Shown here: positions 24,686 to 32,708 of the stretch, piece after piece
Position numbering within the stretch: position 1 is the first letter of the stretch
How the letters are laid out: the number at the start of each line of letters is the position of its first letter
Assembly: GCA_910576865.1 (NCBI GenBank)
Contig: CAJTKE010000016.1
Span: 1 to 64,000 of the forward strand
Direction of reading: 5' to 3'
DNA from: an uncultured Oscillibacter sp.
GTDB lineage: Bacteria > Bacillota > Clostridia > Oscillospirales > Oscillospiraceae
Length of the DNA: 64,000 nucleotides
The notes under the pieces: model-generated
Databases searched by the model: none
The model's input: only the letters and a program-made list of their open reading frames with translations
What the model was told of the DNA's origin: nothing
Made by a program: the position numbers and the translations under genes

Positions 24686-26980
24686 TTACTCTTCAATCAA
24701 TCCCGCTTCCCGGAACTTCCGGTAGAGGACGTGGGGCGTGATGGGGCAGGAGTCGACGGCCACGCCGGTGGCGTTCAGAATCGCGTTCCGGATGGCCGGA
24801 GCGCCGGAGCAGGCCGGGGGCTCGCCCAGGGCCTTGGTGCCGTAGGGGCTGGTGGGCTCCGGGTTCTCCACGAAGCCCACTTCCAGCGTGGGGTGGTCCA
24901 TGAAGGTGGACAGCTTGTAGTCCAGCAGGTTGTTGTTCAGGGGCTTTCCGGTCTTCTCGTCGAATTTCAGTTCCTCAGAGAGGCCGTAGCCGATGGCCAT
25001 GGACATGCCGCCGTGGACCTGGGCCTCCGCCAGGGCGGGGTTGATGAGAGTGCCGCAGTCGTGGACGTTCACCAGCTTCACCAGCTCCACCTTGCACATG
25101 GGGATGTCGACTTCCACCTCCGCGAAGGAGCAGCCGAAGGAATAGGCGTTGGATTTGATCTGGGCCGTGGTCTCGGCGGTGATGTGCTGGCTGCTGGTGG
25201 TGGAATACAGGCTCTCCGTGGCCAGGTCCCCCAGGGATTTCAGCACCCGCCCGTCGCTCTTGCGGACGATCTGCCCGTCCACCAGATCCAGGTTGGAAAC
25301 CGGCATCCGGGTCTGCTCGTGGGCGATGTTCAAAATGCGCTCCCGGAGGGCCAGGGCCGTCTGCATGATGGAAAATCCGCCGATGTAGGTCTGCCGGGAG
25401 GCGTAGGCCCCGGTGCCGAAGGGGGTGACGTCGGTGTCCTGGGTGGAGACCACGTGGACGTCGCCCAGGGGAATGCCCACGGCGTCCGCCACCATCTGGG
25501 AGTAGGCGGTGTCGCAGCCCTGGCCGATCTCCGTCTCGCCGGTCTGGAACTGGAGAGACCCGTCCTGATTCAGCACCATCCGGCAGGAGGAGGACTCCAG
25601 GGAGATGGGCCACACGGCGGTGTTGTACCAGAAGACCGCCAGCCCCACGCCCCGGCGCACCGGGCCGGTCTGGTTCTGATACTCCCGGAACTTCTTCTCA
25701 AAGTCCAGCATCTCCAGGGCCTTGTCCATGCACTGGTTGAAGGTGTCAGCGTAGAGCTCGTTTTTGGAGAAGCCGTCCACATAGCCCACGGGCATCAGGT
25801 TCTTCCGGCGGAACTCCAGGGGGGACATGCCGATGGCCTTGCAGATGTCGTCGATGTGGCTCTCCCCGGCGAACATGGCCTGGGGGATGCCGTAGCCCCG
25901 CATGGCCCCGGCGGAAGGCCGGTTGGTGTACACCGTCCAGCTGTCGCACTCCACGTTGGGGCAGGGATAGAGCTGGGGGAAGGCGTTCATGCCCTTGGCC
26001 ACGATGCCGTGGCCGTGGGAGGCGTAGGCCCCCTGGTTGGAGAAGGCCTCCAGCTTCCGGGCAACCAGGGTGCCGTCGGGCCGGACGTAGGAGATGATAT
26101 GGGTGCGGATGGCGTGACGGACCCGGTTGGAGACGAAAGTCTCCTCCCGGCTGCACTCCAGCTTCACCAGCCGCCCCCCCACCTGGGTGGAGCACCAAGC
26201 GCACAGGGGCTCGTAGAGGGCGTCCTGCTTGTTGCCGAAGCCGCCGCCGATGTAGGGCTTGATGAGCCGGACCTTGCCCCAGGGGATACCCAGGGCCTGC
26301 CCGACGACCCGGCGGACGATGTGGGGAATCTGGGTGGAGCTGACCACCACCACCCGGCCCGCCTCCTCATAGGCGAAGCAGCCGTGGTTCTCGATGTGGC
26401 AGTGCTGGACCGTGGGGGTGTCGTACCAGCCCTCCACCTTGATGAGGCCGGGCTCTTGCCGGGCGGTTTCGTAGTCCCCCCGGCGGACGTCGGAGTGGGC
26501 CAGGATGTTGTTTTGGGACCGCTCCTGAATCCGGGGCGCGCCGTCCTTCATGGCCTCCTGGACATCCAGGACGAAGGGCAAAACCTCGTACTCCACCTTC
26601 AGGGCCCGGACGGCCCGGGCGGCGGCGATCTCGTCCTCGGCGATGACCACGGCCACTTCGTCGCCGTAGTAGCGGACATGGCGGTTCAGAAGACGGCGGT
26701 CCGCCACGTCCTGGTGGCCGGGATCCATGGACCAGGGATGGCCCGCCGTGGGGAACTCGATGTCCGGGACGTCGAAGCAGGTCAGAATCTTCACCACGCC
26801 GGGGACGGCCTCCGCCGCCGACGTGTCCACGGACTTCACGAAGCCGTGGGCGATGGTGGAATGGCAGATTTTCGCGATCAGGGCGCTGCGGTCACAGAGG
26901 TCGTCCATGTATCTGGCCCGTCCCGTGGCCTTCTCATAGGCGTCTACCCTGGTCACGCTCTTGCCGACGCATTTGCTCAT
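24686..26980 (-). CDS. xdhA: Molybdopterin-binding large subunit of a xanthine dehydrogenase-family enzyme
   Basis: The 764-residue subunit starts at ATG 26980, 7 bases after AAGGAGGG. It has the a/b hammerhead domain (VDAYEKATGRARYMDDL) and the molybdenum-cofactor domains with IGGGFGNKQDAL, SAGAMRGYGIPQAMF and GETEIGQGCDTAY. The catalytic glutamate is in TKALGEPPACSGAPA near the C-terminus. With the FAD and 2Fe-2S subunits it forms a purine or aldehyde hydroxylase. Active-site residues that separate xanthine from other substrates cannot be judged safely here. The frame extends far upstream without coding character. Confidence 0.92.
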   Translation of the reverse strand: MSKCVGKSVTRVDAYEKATGRARYMDDLCDRSALIAKICHSTIAHGFVKSVDTSAAEAVPGVVKILTCFDVPDIEFPTAGHPWSMDPGHQDVADRRLLNRHVRYYGDEVAVVIAEDEIAAARAVRALKVEYEVLPFVLDVQEAMKDGAPRIQERSQNNILAHSDVRRGDYETARQEPGLIKVEGWYDTPTVQHCHIENHGCFAYEEAGRVVVVSSTQIPHIVRRVVGQALGIPWGKVRLIKPYIGGGFGNKQDALYEPLCAWCSTQVGGRLVKLECSREETFVSNRVRHAIRTHIISYVRPDGTLVARKLEAFSNQGAYASHGHGIVAKGMNAFPQLYPCPNVECDSWTVYTNRPSAGAMRGYGIPQAMFAGESHIDDICKAIGMSPLEFRRKNLMPVGYVDGFSKNELYADTFNQCMDKALEMLDFEKKFREYQNQTGPVRRGVGLAVFWYNTAVWPISLESSSCRMVLNQDGSLQFQTGETEIGQGCDTAYSQMVADAVGIPLGDVHVVSTQDTDVTPFGTGAYASRQTYIGGFSIMQTALALRERILNIAHEQTRMPVSNLDLVDGQIVRKSDGRVLKSLGDLATESLYSTTSSQHITAETTAQIKSNAYSFGCSFAEVEVDIPMCKVELVKLVNVHDCGTLINPALAEAQVHGGMSMAIGYGLSEELKFDEKTGKPLNNNLLDYKLSTFMDHPTLEVGFVENPEPTSPYGTKALGEPPACSGAPAIRNAILNATGVAVDSCPITPHVLYRKFREAGLIEE

Positions 26981-27030
26981 TGGGTGCCCTCCTTTTTCTA
27001 TTACAACTTCGCTCCCGGGGAAAGGGGCCC

Positions 27031-27060
27031 TTGACTGAATGGGAGAAAAGAGGATATACT
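27031..27060 (+). promoter_or_regulatory. Promoter of the MocA-like gene
   Basis: TTGACT, 18 bases and TATACT lie about 38 bases before the start at 27098. The gap between xdhA and this gene is only 117 bases, so any control site here could affect both. Confidence 0.7.
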
Positions 27061-27097
27061 GAACTTCATGAATTGCCGGATACGGAGGTGGAAACAC

Positions 27098-27676
27098 ATG
27101 GCACAGACATTGGGCTGCGTGGTCATGGCGGCGGGAAACGCCCGCCGCTTCGGGGAAAACAAGCTGGCGGCGGAGGTCCGGGGCCGGAGCCTGATCCGCC
27201 GGGCGCTGGAGGCGGTTCCGCCGGAGGCGTTCGGCACCGTGGCGGTGGTGACGCAGTATCCGGAGGTACTGGAACTGGCGGAGGCGTTTCACTTCACCGC
27301 CGTGGAGAACAGGCACCCGGACCTGGGCATCAGCCACACCATCCGCCTGGGGCTGGAGTCTCTGAGGGGCTGTGATGGGGCCATGTTCCTGGTCAGCGAC
27401 CAGCCGCTGCTGAGACAGGAGAGCGTCCGGGCCCTGGCGGAGCTGTGGCAAAGCCGGCCGGAAAACATCGCCGCCCTGGCCCACGGCGGGGTCCGGGGAA
27501 ATCCCTGCGTCTTCCCCGCCCGGTTTTTTCCGGAGCTTCTGGCCCTTGCCGAGGACCACGGGGGAAACACCGTCATCCGGCGGCATGAGGAGGACCTCAT
27601 TCTGCTGGAGGTCCCGGAACAAGAGCTGACGGACGTGGACACGCGGGCGGCTTTGAATGAAATCGAAAACCGGTAG
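27098..27676 (+). CDS. mocA: MocA-like molybdenum cofactor cytidylyltransferase
   Basis: The 192-residue nucleotidyltransferase starts at ATG 27098 behind GGAGGTG. It has the glycine-rich nucleotide loop VVMAAGNARRFGENKLAAEV and the substrate motif HPDLGISHTIRLGLES, then FLVSDQPLL with the metal-binding aspartate and GVRGNPCVFPARFF. MocA attaches CMP to molybdopterin for enzymes of the xanthine dehydrogenase family. Being flanked by two such enzymes supports that role over MobA-type guanylylation. It is also the type of protein found in selenium-dependent hydroxylase clusters. Confidence 0.88.
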   Translation: MAQTLGCVVMAAGNARRFGENKLAAEVRGRSLIRRALEAVPPEAFGTVAVVTQYPEVLELAEAFHFTAVENRHPDLGISHTIRLGLESLRGCDGAMFLVSDQPLLRQESVRALAELWQSRPENIAALAHGGVRGNPCVFPARFFPELLALAEDHGGNTVIRRHEEDLILLEVPEQELTDVDTRAALNEIENR

Positions 27677-27755
27677 GGGCGGACCTGTGTGTCCGCCCAT
27701 CTGCCGATGACGTGAGAATTTCGGGGAAGAGGGCGGACACGCGGGTCCGCCCCTA
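27674..27755. repeat. 82-bp palindromic intergenic repeat, copy 1
   Basis: The ends TAGGGGCGGACC and GGTCCGCCCCTA are inverted copies, with inner arms GTGTCCGCCC and GGGCGGACAC and a variable centre of about 30 bases. A near-identical frame occurs at 56156-56236. The element lies across the ends of the convergent mocA and fused hydroxylase genes, contributing the mocA stop region, and is followed by a T-run. It may act as a terminator. Confidence 0.8.
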
Positions 27756-30302
27756 TTTTTTGCTGTAGGGCGTCCCCTCCAGGGGCAGGGAGGTGCGGCG
27801 CCTGCCGTCGTAGCGGAAGTAGGCGTCGGCGATGGCGGGAGCGGTGGGAATGGAGGTGATCTCCCCGATGCCGATGGCCCCGCAGGCCACGTCCAGCCCC
27901 TCCTTCTCCACGATGATGGGGACGATCTCCGGAATCTGATTGGCCCGGAACAGGCCCAGGGTGCCGAATTTCGCCTTGGGCTTGCAGTCCTCAAGGGGGT
28001 AGCGCTCCGTCAGGGCGAAGCCCATGGACATCACCACGCCGCCCTCGATCTGGCCCTCGATGGACAGGGGGTTCACCGCCTTGCCCACGTCGTGGGCGGC
28101 GATGAGCTGCTTCAGTTTTCCGTCGTCGTCCAGGACGCAGACCTGGGTGGCGTAGCCGTAGGCGATGTGGCTGACGGGGTTGGGCACGTCGGCCCCCAGG
28201 GGGTCCGTCTTGCCCAGATACTCGCCTCGGAACTCCCTGCCGTTCAGAGAGGCCAAGCCCCCTTCCTCCAGAGCCGCTTTCAGGTCCTGACAGGCCCGGC
28301 GGCAGGCCTCGCCGGTGAACAGGGTCTGCCGGGAGCCGGAGGTGGTGCCGGAGTCCGGCGCGGAATAGGTGTTGGACCGCTCGTAGACCACGTCCTCATG
28401 CCGGAGGCCCGTCTGGTCGCAGACCATCTGGGTCAGCACCGTACCCAGGCCCTGGCCGATGCAGGAGGCCCCGGCGAAGATGTGGACCTTCCCATCCTCC
28501 ACCGTCAGCCGGACCCGGCCCGTGTCCGGGATGCCCACGCCCACGCCGGCGTTTTTCATGGCGCAGGCGAGGCCGGCGTATTTGGCCTTTTCATAGTAGG
28601 GCTTCACGGCCTCCAGGGTCTCCACAAGGCCGGTGGACTCGTCCACGATCTGCCCGTTGGGCAGCTCCTGCCCCGGGCGGATGGCGTTGCGCCAGCGGAT
28701 CTCCCAGGGGCTGATGCCCACCAGGTCCGCCATCTGGTTCAGCAGGGTCTCGATGCAGAAGCAGGTCTGGGTGACGCCGAAGCCCCGGAAGGCCCCGGCG
28801 GGGGGATTGTTGGTGTAATAAGCCCAGCCGTCAATCTCGAAGTTCTGGTAGTTGTAGGGTCCGGCGGCGTGGGTGCAGGCCCGCTCCAGCACCGGCCCGC
28901 CCAGGGAGGCGTATGCCCCCGTGTCCGCGATGACCTCGGCGGCCACGCCCTGGATGATGCCGTTCTCGTCACAGCCCAGGGAGAACTCCATCTCCATGGG
29001 GTGCCGCTTGGGATGGATCAGCAGGCTCTCCGCCCGGGTGAGCTTCACCTTCACCGGGCGCTTGGTCAGCCAAGCCACCAGGGCGGCGTGGTGCTGGACC
29101 GTCACGTCCTCCTTGCCGCCGAAGCCGCCGCCCACCAGACAGTTCCGGACCTTCACCTTCTCCGCCGGGAGGCCCAGCATGCCCATGGTCTCGTGCTGGG
29201 TGTCATAGGCCCCCTGGTCCGTGGAGAGGATCATCACCCCGTCCCCGTCGGGATACGCCACGGCGCACTCGGGCTCCAGGAAGGCATGCTCCGTCCAGGG
29301 GGTGTAGAACCGCTGGGTCAGCATGTACTTGCTCTTGGCGATGGCCTCCGCCGGGTTGCCCCGCTGGATGTGCTTGTGAGTCAGCAGGTTCCCCTCCCGG
29401 TGAACCAGGGGGGCGTCGGGCAGCATGGCCTCCCGGGGGCTGCGGACACAGGGCAGCTCCTCATAGTCCACCTTCACCAGGGCCTTGGCCTTCGCCAGGG
29501 TCTCCTGATCCTCCGCGGCCACGAGGCAGATGGCGTCTCCCAGGTAATGGGTGATGTCTCCCACGGCGATCATGGTGTCCCAGTCCTTTTTCAGGTGGCC
29601 CACCTTGTTGTTGCCGGGAATGTCGGCGGCGGTGAACACGCCCACCACACCGGGCAGGGCTTTGGCCTCCTCGGCGTGAATCGCCAGGACCCGGGCCCGG
29701 GGATAGGCGGAGCGGACGGCGCTGGCGTAAATCATGCCGTCCATGTAGACGTCGTCGGGGTAGAGCCCCGTGCCGGTGACCTTCTCCTCCACGTCCACCC
29801 GGGGGACCCGGGCGCCCAGGGACCAGTGGTCGGGAATCTCCGGCACCTCCCCCGCCCGGAACAGCTCCGCCGCCAGGAGGATGGCGTCGATGATCTTCAC
29901 ATAGCCGGTACACCGGCAGATGTTGTTTCGGATGGCGAAGGCCGCCTCCTCCCGGGTGGGATTCTGATTCCCGTCCAGAAGGGCCTTGGCGCACATGACC
30001 ATGCCCGGGATGCAGAAGCCGCACTGGACCGCCCCGGCTTGGCCGAAGGCGTATGTATAGACGTCTTTTTCAAAGTCCGTCAGGCCCTCCACGGTGAGGA
30101 CGCTCTTCCCCTCCAGCTTGTCTGTCTGGGGGATGCAGGCCCGGGTGGGCTTGCCGTTGATCAGAACCGTGCAGGTGCCGCAGGCGCCTTCGCTGCACCC
30201 GTCCTTCACGGAGGTCAGCCCCAGCTCGTCCCGCAGGAAGCGGATCAGCTTCTGATTGTTCTCCACGGTCACAGGTCTGCCGTTTACGGTAAATGCCGCC
30301 AT
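27753..30302 (-). CDS. xdh: Fused molybdenum hydroxylase, selenium-dependent xanthine dehydrogenase type
   Basis: The 849-residue protein joins a 2Fe-2S domain (1-160; DGCSEGACGTCTVLINGK, then QCGFCIPGMVMCAKAL and CRCTGYVKI) to a molybdopterin domain. The latter has VGGGFGGKEDVTVQ, AGAFRGFGVTQTCFC, CIGQGLGTVLTQMV and a catalytic glutamate in IGIGEITSIPTAPA. Length and order match the selenium-dependent xanthine dehydrogenase group, which carries a labile selenium at molybdenum rather than selenocysteine. Aldehyde oxidoreductase of the Mop type is the alternative. The control region with AAAGGTCGACCTTT is shared with a xanthine permease, which supports purine catabolism. Confidence 0.85.
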   Translation of the reverse strand: MAAFTVNGRPVTVENNQKLIRFLRDELGLTSVKDGCSEGACGTCTVLINGKPTRACIPQTDKLEGKSVLTVEGLTDFEKDVYTYAFGQAGAVQCGFCIPGMVMCAKALLDGNQNPTREEAAFAIRNNICRCTGYVKIIDAILLAAELFRAGEVPEIPDHWSLGARVPRVDVEEKVTGTGLYPDDVYMDGMIYASAVRSAYPRARVLAIHAEEAKALPGVVGVFTAADIPGNNKVGHLKKDWDTMIAVGDITHYLGDAICLVAAEDQETLAKAKALVKVDYEELPCVRSPREAMLPDAPLVHREGNLLTHKHIQRGNPAEAIAKSKYMLTQRFYTPWTEHAFLEPECAVAYPDGDGVMILSTDQGAYDTQHETMGMLGLPAEKVKVRNCLVGGGFGGKEDVTVQHHAALVAWLTKRPVKVKLTRAESLLIHPKRHPMEMEFSLGCDENGIIQGVAAEVIADTGAYASLGGPVLERACTHAAGPYNYQNFEIDGWAYYTNNPPAGAFRGFGVTQTCFCIETLLNQMADLVGISPWEIRWRNAIRPGQELPNGQIVDESTGLVETLEAVKPYYEKAKYAGLACAMKNAGVGVGIPDTGRVRLTVEDGKVHIFAGASCIGQGLGTVLTQMVCDQTGLRHEDVVYERSNTYSAPDSGTTSGSRQTLFTGEACRRACQDLKAALEEGGLASLNGREFRGEYLGKTDPLGADVPNPVSHIAYGYATQVCVLDDDGKLKQLIAAHDVGKAVNPLSIEGQIEGGVVMSMGFALTERYPLEDCKPKAKFGTLGLFRANQIPEIVPIIVEKEGLDVACGAIGIGEITSIPTAPAIADAYFRYDGRRRTSLPLEGTPYSKK

Positions 30303-30356
30303 AAAAAACTCCTTGCTTCCGTGCCCGCCCTCGGTCCCACGGCCTTGTTGTATTCA

Positions 30357-30412
30357 GAAAGGTCGACCTTTCCGCTATTGTCTATTATACATGAAGGCCG
30401 ACCTATAATCAA
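30357..30412 (-). promoter_or_regulatory. Promoter and double operator of the fused hydroxylase gene
   Basis: The minus strand has TTGATT (30412-30407), 17 bases, and TATAAT (30389-30384). A perfect 16-base palindrome GAAAGGTCGACCTTTC lies at 30357-30372, just after the transcription start. A degenerate copy, ATAGGTCGGCCTTC, fills the spacer at 30393-30406. This placement suits repression by a dimeric regulator. The same palindrome sits in the permease promoter at 50945-50962. Confidence 0.8.
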
Positions 30413-30442
30413 GGACACTTTTGTCATTTCGTTATTCTATAT

Positions 30443-31075
30443 TCAGTCTAACGGTGGGAGCTCCCAGCCCACCGCCAAGGCGCCCTTCCGGACGGAGACC
30501 CGGGCCTCCGGTTCCAGAATATGGTTGCTGACGCCCAGGGGGAAATCCGGCGTCAGGACGGCGTTTTCCAGGGTGTACTGGACCCCCGTCTCGTCCACGC
30601 CCTCCGCCCGGTCCCCCAGGCAGAAGACCGAGAGCAGCCCCCACTCCACCGTTTTCGTCACCCGGATCTCCCCGTTCTCGATCACCGTCCAGAGGAAGTC
30701 GTCGCCGAAGAGGAAGCCCAGGCATCCCCTCCGGCGGAGGAACAGCAGGGACTGGAGGTTGGCCAGGGTGTGGTCCAGGCGCTTGCCGCCGGTGCCGCCG
30801 TAGATGAGGAAGTCCGTACAGCCCTCCTCCAGCCCGGCCCGGATGGCGGCCAGGGTGTCCGTGTCGTCCTTCTCCACCGGCAGGCGGCGGACCTGGGCAA
30901 AGTCCGCCGGGGGTTCCATGGAGTCGAAGTCCCCGATCAGCAGGTCCGGCCGGACCCGCGCCTCCAGACAGGCGCGATAGCCCGCGTCGGCGGCGATGAC
31001 AAAATCCCCGGGGTCCCCGGGGCGCTCCCGCAGACCATAAAAGCTCCCGGCGGCGAAGATGAAGCAGCGTTTCAT
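30443..31075 (-). CDS. thiN: Thiamine pyrophosphokinase
   Basis: It converts thiamine to thiamine diphosphate, the cofactor of Dxs among others. The 210-residue protein starts at ATG 31075 behind AAGGAGAG. It has FVIAADAGYRACLEA, the signature LLIGDFDSM, EKDDTDTLAAI and YGGTGGKRLDHTLANLQSL, then the C-terminal thiamine-binding domain with GLLSVFCLGD and GVSNHI. A -10 box TATAAT lies on the minus strand at 31109-31104, with an inverted repeat TTTCTG/CAGAAA at 31113-31125 beside it. Confidence 0.93.
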   Translation of the reverse strand: MKRCFIFAAGSFYGLRERPGDPGDFVIAADAGYRACLEARVRPDLLIGDFDSMEPPADFAQVRRLPVEKDDTDTLAAIRAGLEEGCTDFLIYGGTGGKRLDHTLANLQSLLFLRRRGCLGFLFGDDFLWTVIENGEIRVTKTVEWGLLSVFCLGDRAEGVDETGVQYTLENAVLTPDFPLGVSNHILEPEARVSVRKGALAVGWELPPLD

Positions 31076-31138
31076 AAAAGCTCTCCTTGTCTCGAATAAA
31101 ATCATTATACAGTTTCTGTCAGAAAAACGCCAGCGGCT

Positions 31139-31167
31139 CCCGGGAAAAATTTTTCCGGGATTTTTTT
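31139..31167 (+). terminator. Hairpin with T-run lacking an obvious upstream gene
   Basis: CCCGGGAAAAA pairs with TTTTTCCGGG, with one bulged G, and is followed by seven T residues on the plus strand. No plus-strand gene precedes it. It may insulate the repair operon from stray transcription or end a small RNA. Confidence 0.45.
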
Positions 31168-31177
31168 GTCCCTCCTC

Positions 31178-31228
31178 TTGACAGAAACGATTGTTCGAGT
31201 TACAATGTAATCGAACAAAATTTTTATC
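31178..31228 (+). promoter_or_regulatory. Strong promoter with a large inverted repeat before the repair operon
   Basis: TTGACA (31178-31183), 17 bases and TACAAT (31201-31206) form a near-consensus sigma-A promoter. TTGTTCGA (31191-31198) and TCGAACAA are inverted around the -10 box, with inner TTAC and GTAA also symmetric. In the spacer, GAAAC-GATT-GTTCG resembles a degraded Firmicute LexA box (CGAAC-N4-GTTCG). A repressor evidently binds here; LexA is possible but not established. Confidence 0.7.
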
Positions 31229-31249
31229 ACGAGGCAGGAGGGATTCATC

Positions 31250-31438
31250 ATGACCGGCTGGACGTTTTTCCTCGTCATTCTGGGCGCGGCGGTCCTCACC
31301 GCCCAGCTCTTCCGACTGATCGACCTCATCGAGCGGCCCTCCCGGCGGAGCCGCCGGGAGACCGCCCTCTCCGCCGCCTGGAACGTGCGCCTGTGGAGCG
31401 GACTGGACAAGGGACCATGGACGTCCTGGAGAAGCTGA
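31250..31438 (+). CDS. Small membrane protein (62 aa) leading the repair operon
   Basis: This short frame starts at ATG 31250, 7 bases after GGCAGGAGGG, the best ribosome binding site of the operon. One hydrophobic segment (FFLVILGAAVLTAQLF, residues 6-21) is followed by a basic tail (IERPSRRSRRE). Its last 22 bases overlap the start of the radical SAM gene in another frame. Small single-pass proteins under damage control, such as YneA, block cell division, which makes this placement suggestive, but there is no sequence similarity to support that. It may also be a leader that couples translation. Confidence 0.55.
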   Translation: MTGWTFFLVILGAAVLTAQLFRLIDLIERPSRRSRRETALSAAWNVRLWSGLDKGPWTSWRS

Positions 31439-32691
31439 CCGTCCTCACCGACGCCGCCAAGTATGACGCCGCCTGCACCTCCAGCGGAGGGACCCGGACC
31501 GCGAAAAAGGGATATATCGGCAACACCTCCACCGCCCAGGCGGGCTGCTGCCACACCTTCTCCGCCGACGGGCGCTGTGTCACCCTGCTGAAGGTGCTGC
31601 TGACCAACCGCTGTGTGTACGACTGCAAATACTGCGTCAACCGCCGGAGCAACGAGACGAGGCGGGCGGCCTTCACCCCGGAGGAGCTGGCGGACCTCAC
31701 CATTCAGTTCTACCGGCGGAACTACATTGAGGGGCTGTTTCTCTCCTCCGGGGTCTTCCGGAGTCCGGACTACACCACGGAGCTGATGATCCGCTGTCTG
31801 GCCCTCCTCCGGGAGCGGTACCGCTTCAACGGCTACATTCACGCCAAGGCCATTCCCGGCACGTCGCCGGAGCTGGTGGAGCGGCTGGGCTTCCTGGCGG
31901 ACCGGCTCAGCGTGAACATCGAGCTGCCCTCGGAGACGGGCCTCCGGTCCCTGGCCCCGGACAAGACGAAGGGGGCCATTCTGGCCCCCATGCGGCAGAT
32001 TCAGACCCGGAACCGGCAGAGCCGGGAGGAACTGGTGAAGTACCGCCACGCCCCCCGCTTCGCCCCCGCCGGGCAGAGCACCCAGCTCATCGTGGGGGCC
32101 ACCCGGGACACGGACTTTCACATCCTCCGGCTGACCCAGGGTCTTTACGACCGCTACGGCCTGAAGCGCGTGTTCTACTCCGCTTACGTCCCCGTGGTGG
32201 AACACGCCCTCCTCCCCGCTAAAGACGTGAAGCCGCCCCTGCTGCGGGAGCACCGGCTCTATCAGGCGGACTGGCTGCTGCGGTTCTACGGCTTCCGGGC
32301 GGAGGAGCTGCTGGACGAGGGAAACCAGGACTTCGACACCCGGGTGGACCCGAAATGCAGCTGGGCCCTGGCCCATCTGGATTTTTTCCCGGTGGAGGTC
32401 AACACCGCCGCCTACGAGACCCTGCTGCGGATTCCCGGCGTAGGGGTCACCTCCGCCCGGCGGATTTTGAGCGCCCGGCGGGTGGGGCCCCTTCACATTG
32501 ACAATCTGCGGAAGCTGGGGGTCGTGATGAAGCGGGCCCAGTACTTCCTCACCGCCTCCGGCAGGATGGCGGAGGGACTGCGCTTCACGCCGGACAGCCT
32601 CCTCCGGGGACTCATCGCCGCGGAGCGGCCCCTGCTTCCCCAGCAGGAGGCGGTGCAGCTGTCCCTGTTCGATCAAACGGAAACCGCCTGA
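31417..32691 (+). CDS. Putative DNA modification/repair radical SAM protein (TIGR03916 type)
   Basis: The 424-residue protein starts at ATG 31417. It begins LEKLTVLTDAAKYDAACTSS, as this family does, and has the radical SAM cluster motif Cys-x3-Cys-x2-Cys in CVYDCKYC near residue 70, then a TIM-barrel. The C-terminal helix-hairpin-helix segment LLRIPGVGVTSARRILSAR suggests DNA contact. The family is nearly always paired with the next gene and is thought to repair or modify DNA, but no reaction has been proved. It overlaps the small upstream gene, so translation may be coupled. Confidence 0.9.
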   Translation: MDVLEKLTVLTDAAKYDAACTSSGGTRTAKKGYIGNTSTAQAGCCHTFSADGRCVTLLKVLLTNRCVYDCKYCVNRRSNETRRAAFTPEELADLTIQFYRRNYIEGLFLSSGVFRSPDYTTELMIRCLALLRERYRFNGYIHAKAIPGTSPELVERLGFLADRLSVNIELPSETGLRSLAPDKTKGAILAPMRQIQTRNRQSREELVKYRHAPRFAPAGQSTQLIVGATRDTDFHILRLTQGLYDRYGLKRVFYSAYVPVVEHALLPAKDVKPPLLREHRLYQADWLLRFYGFRAEELLDEGNQDFDTRVDPKCSWALAHLDFFPVEVNTAAYETLLRIPGVGVTSARRILSARRVGPLHIDNLRKLGVVMKRAQYFLTASGRMAEGLRFTPDSLLRGLIAAERPLLPQQEAVQLSLFDQTETA

Positions 32692-32708
32692 CGAAACGGC
32701 TCTTCACC

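Noticed and set aside
23855..27034. A 1059-codon open frame on the plus strand opposite the three-subunit hydroxylase
   Set aside because: It is the complement of well-conserved coding sequence in GC-rich DNA, full of Gly/His/Val/Pro runs and without a recognisable domain or ribosome binding site.
28092..30803. A 903-codon open frame opposite the fused hydroxylase
   Set aside because: Same artefact of high third-position GC; the minus strand encodes a clear enzyme.
31178..31228. A true LexA box in the repair-operon promoter
   Set aside because: Only one half-site (GTTCG) is perfect and the larger repeat has the opposite orientation (GTTCG...CGAAC), so LexA control is left as a possibility only.
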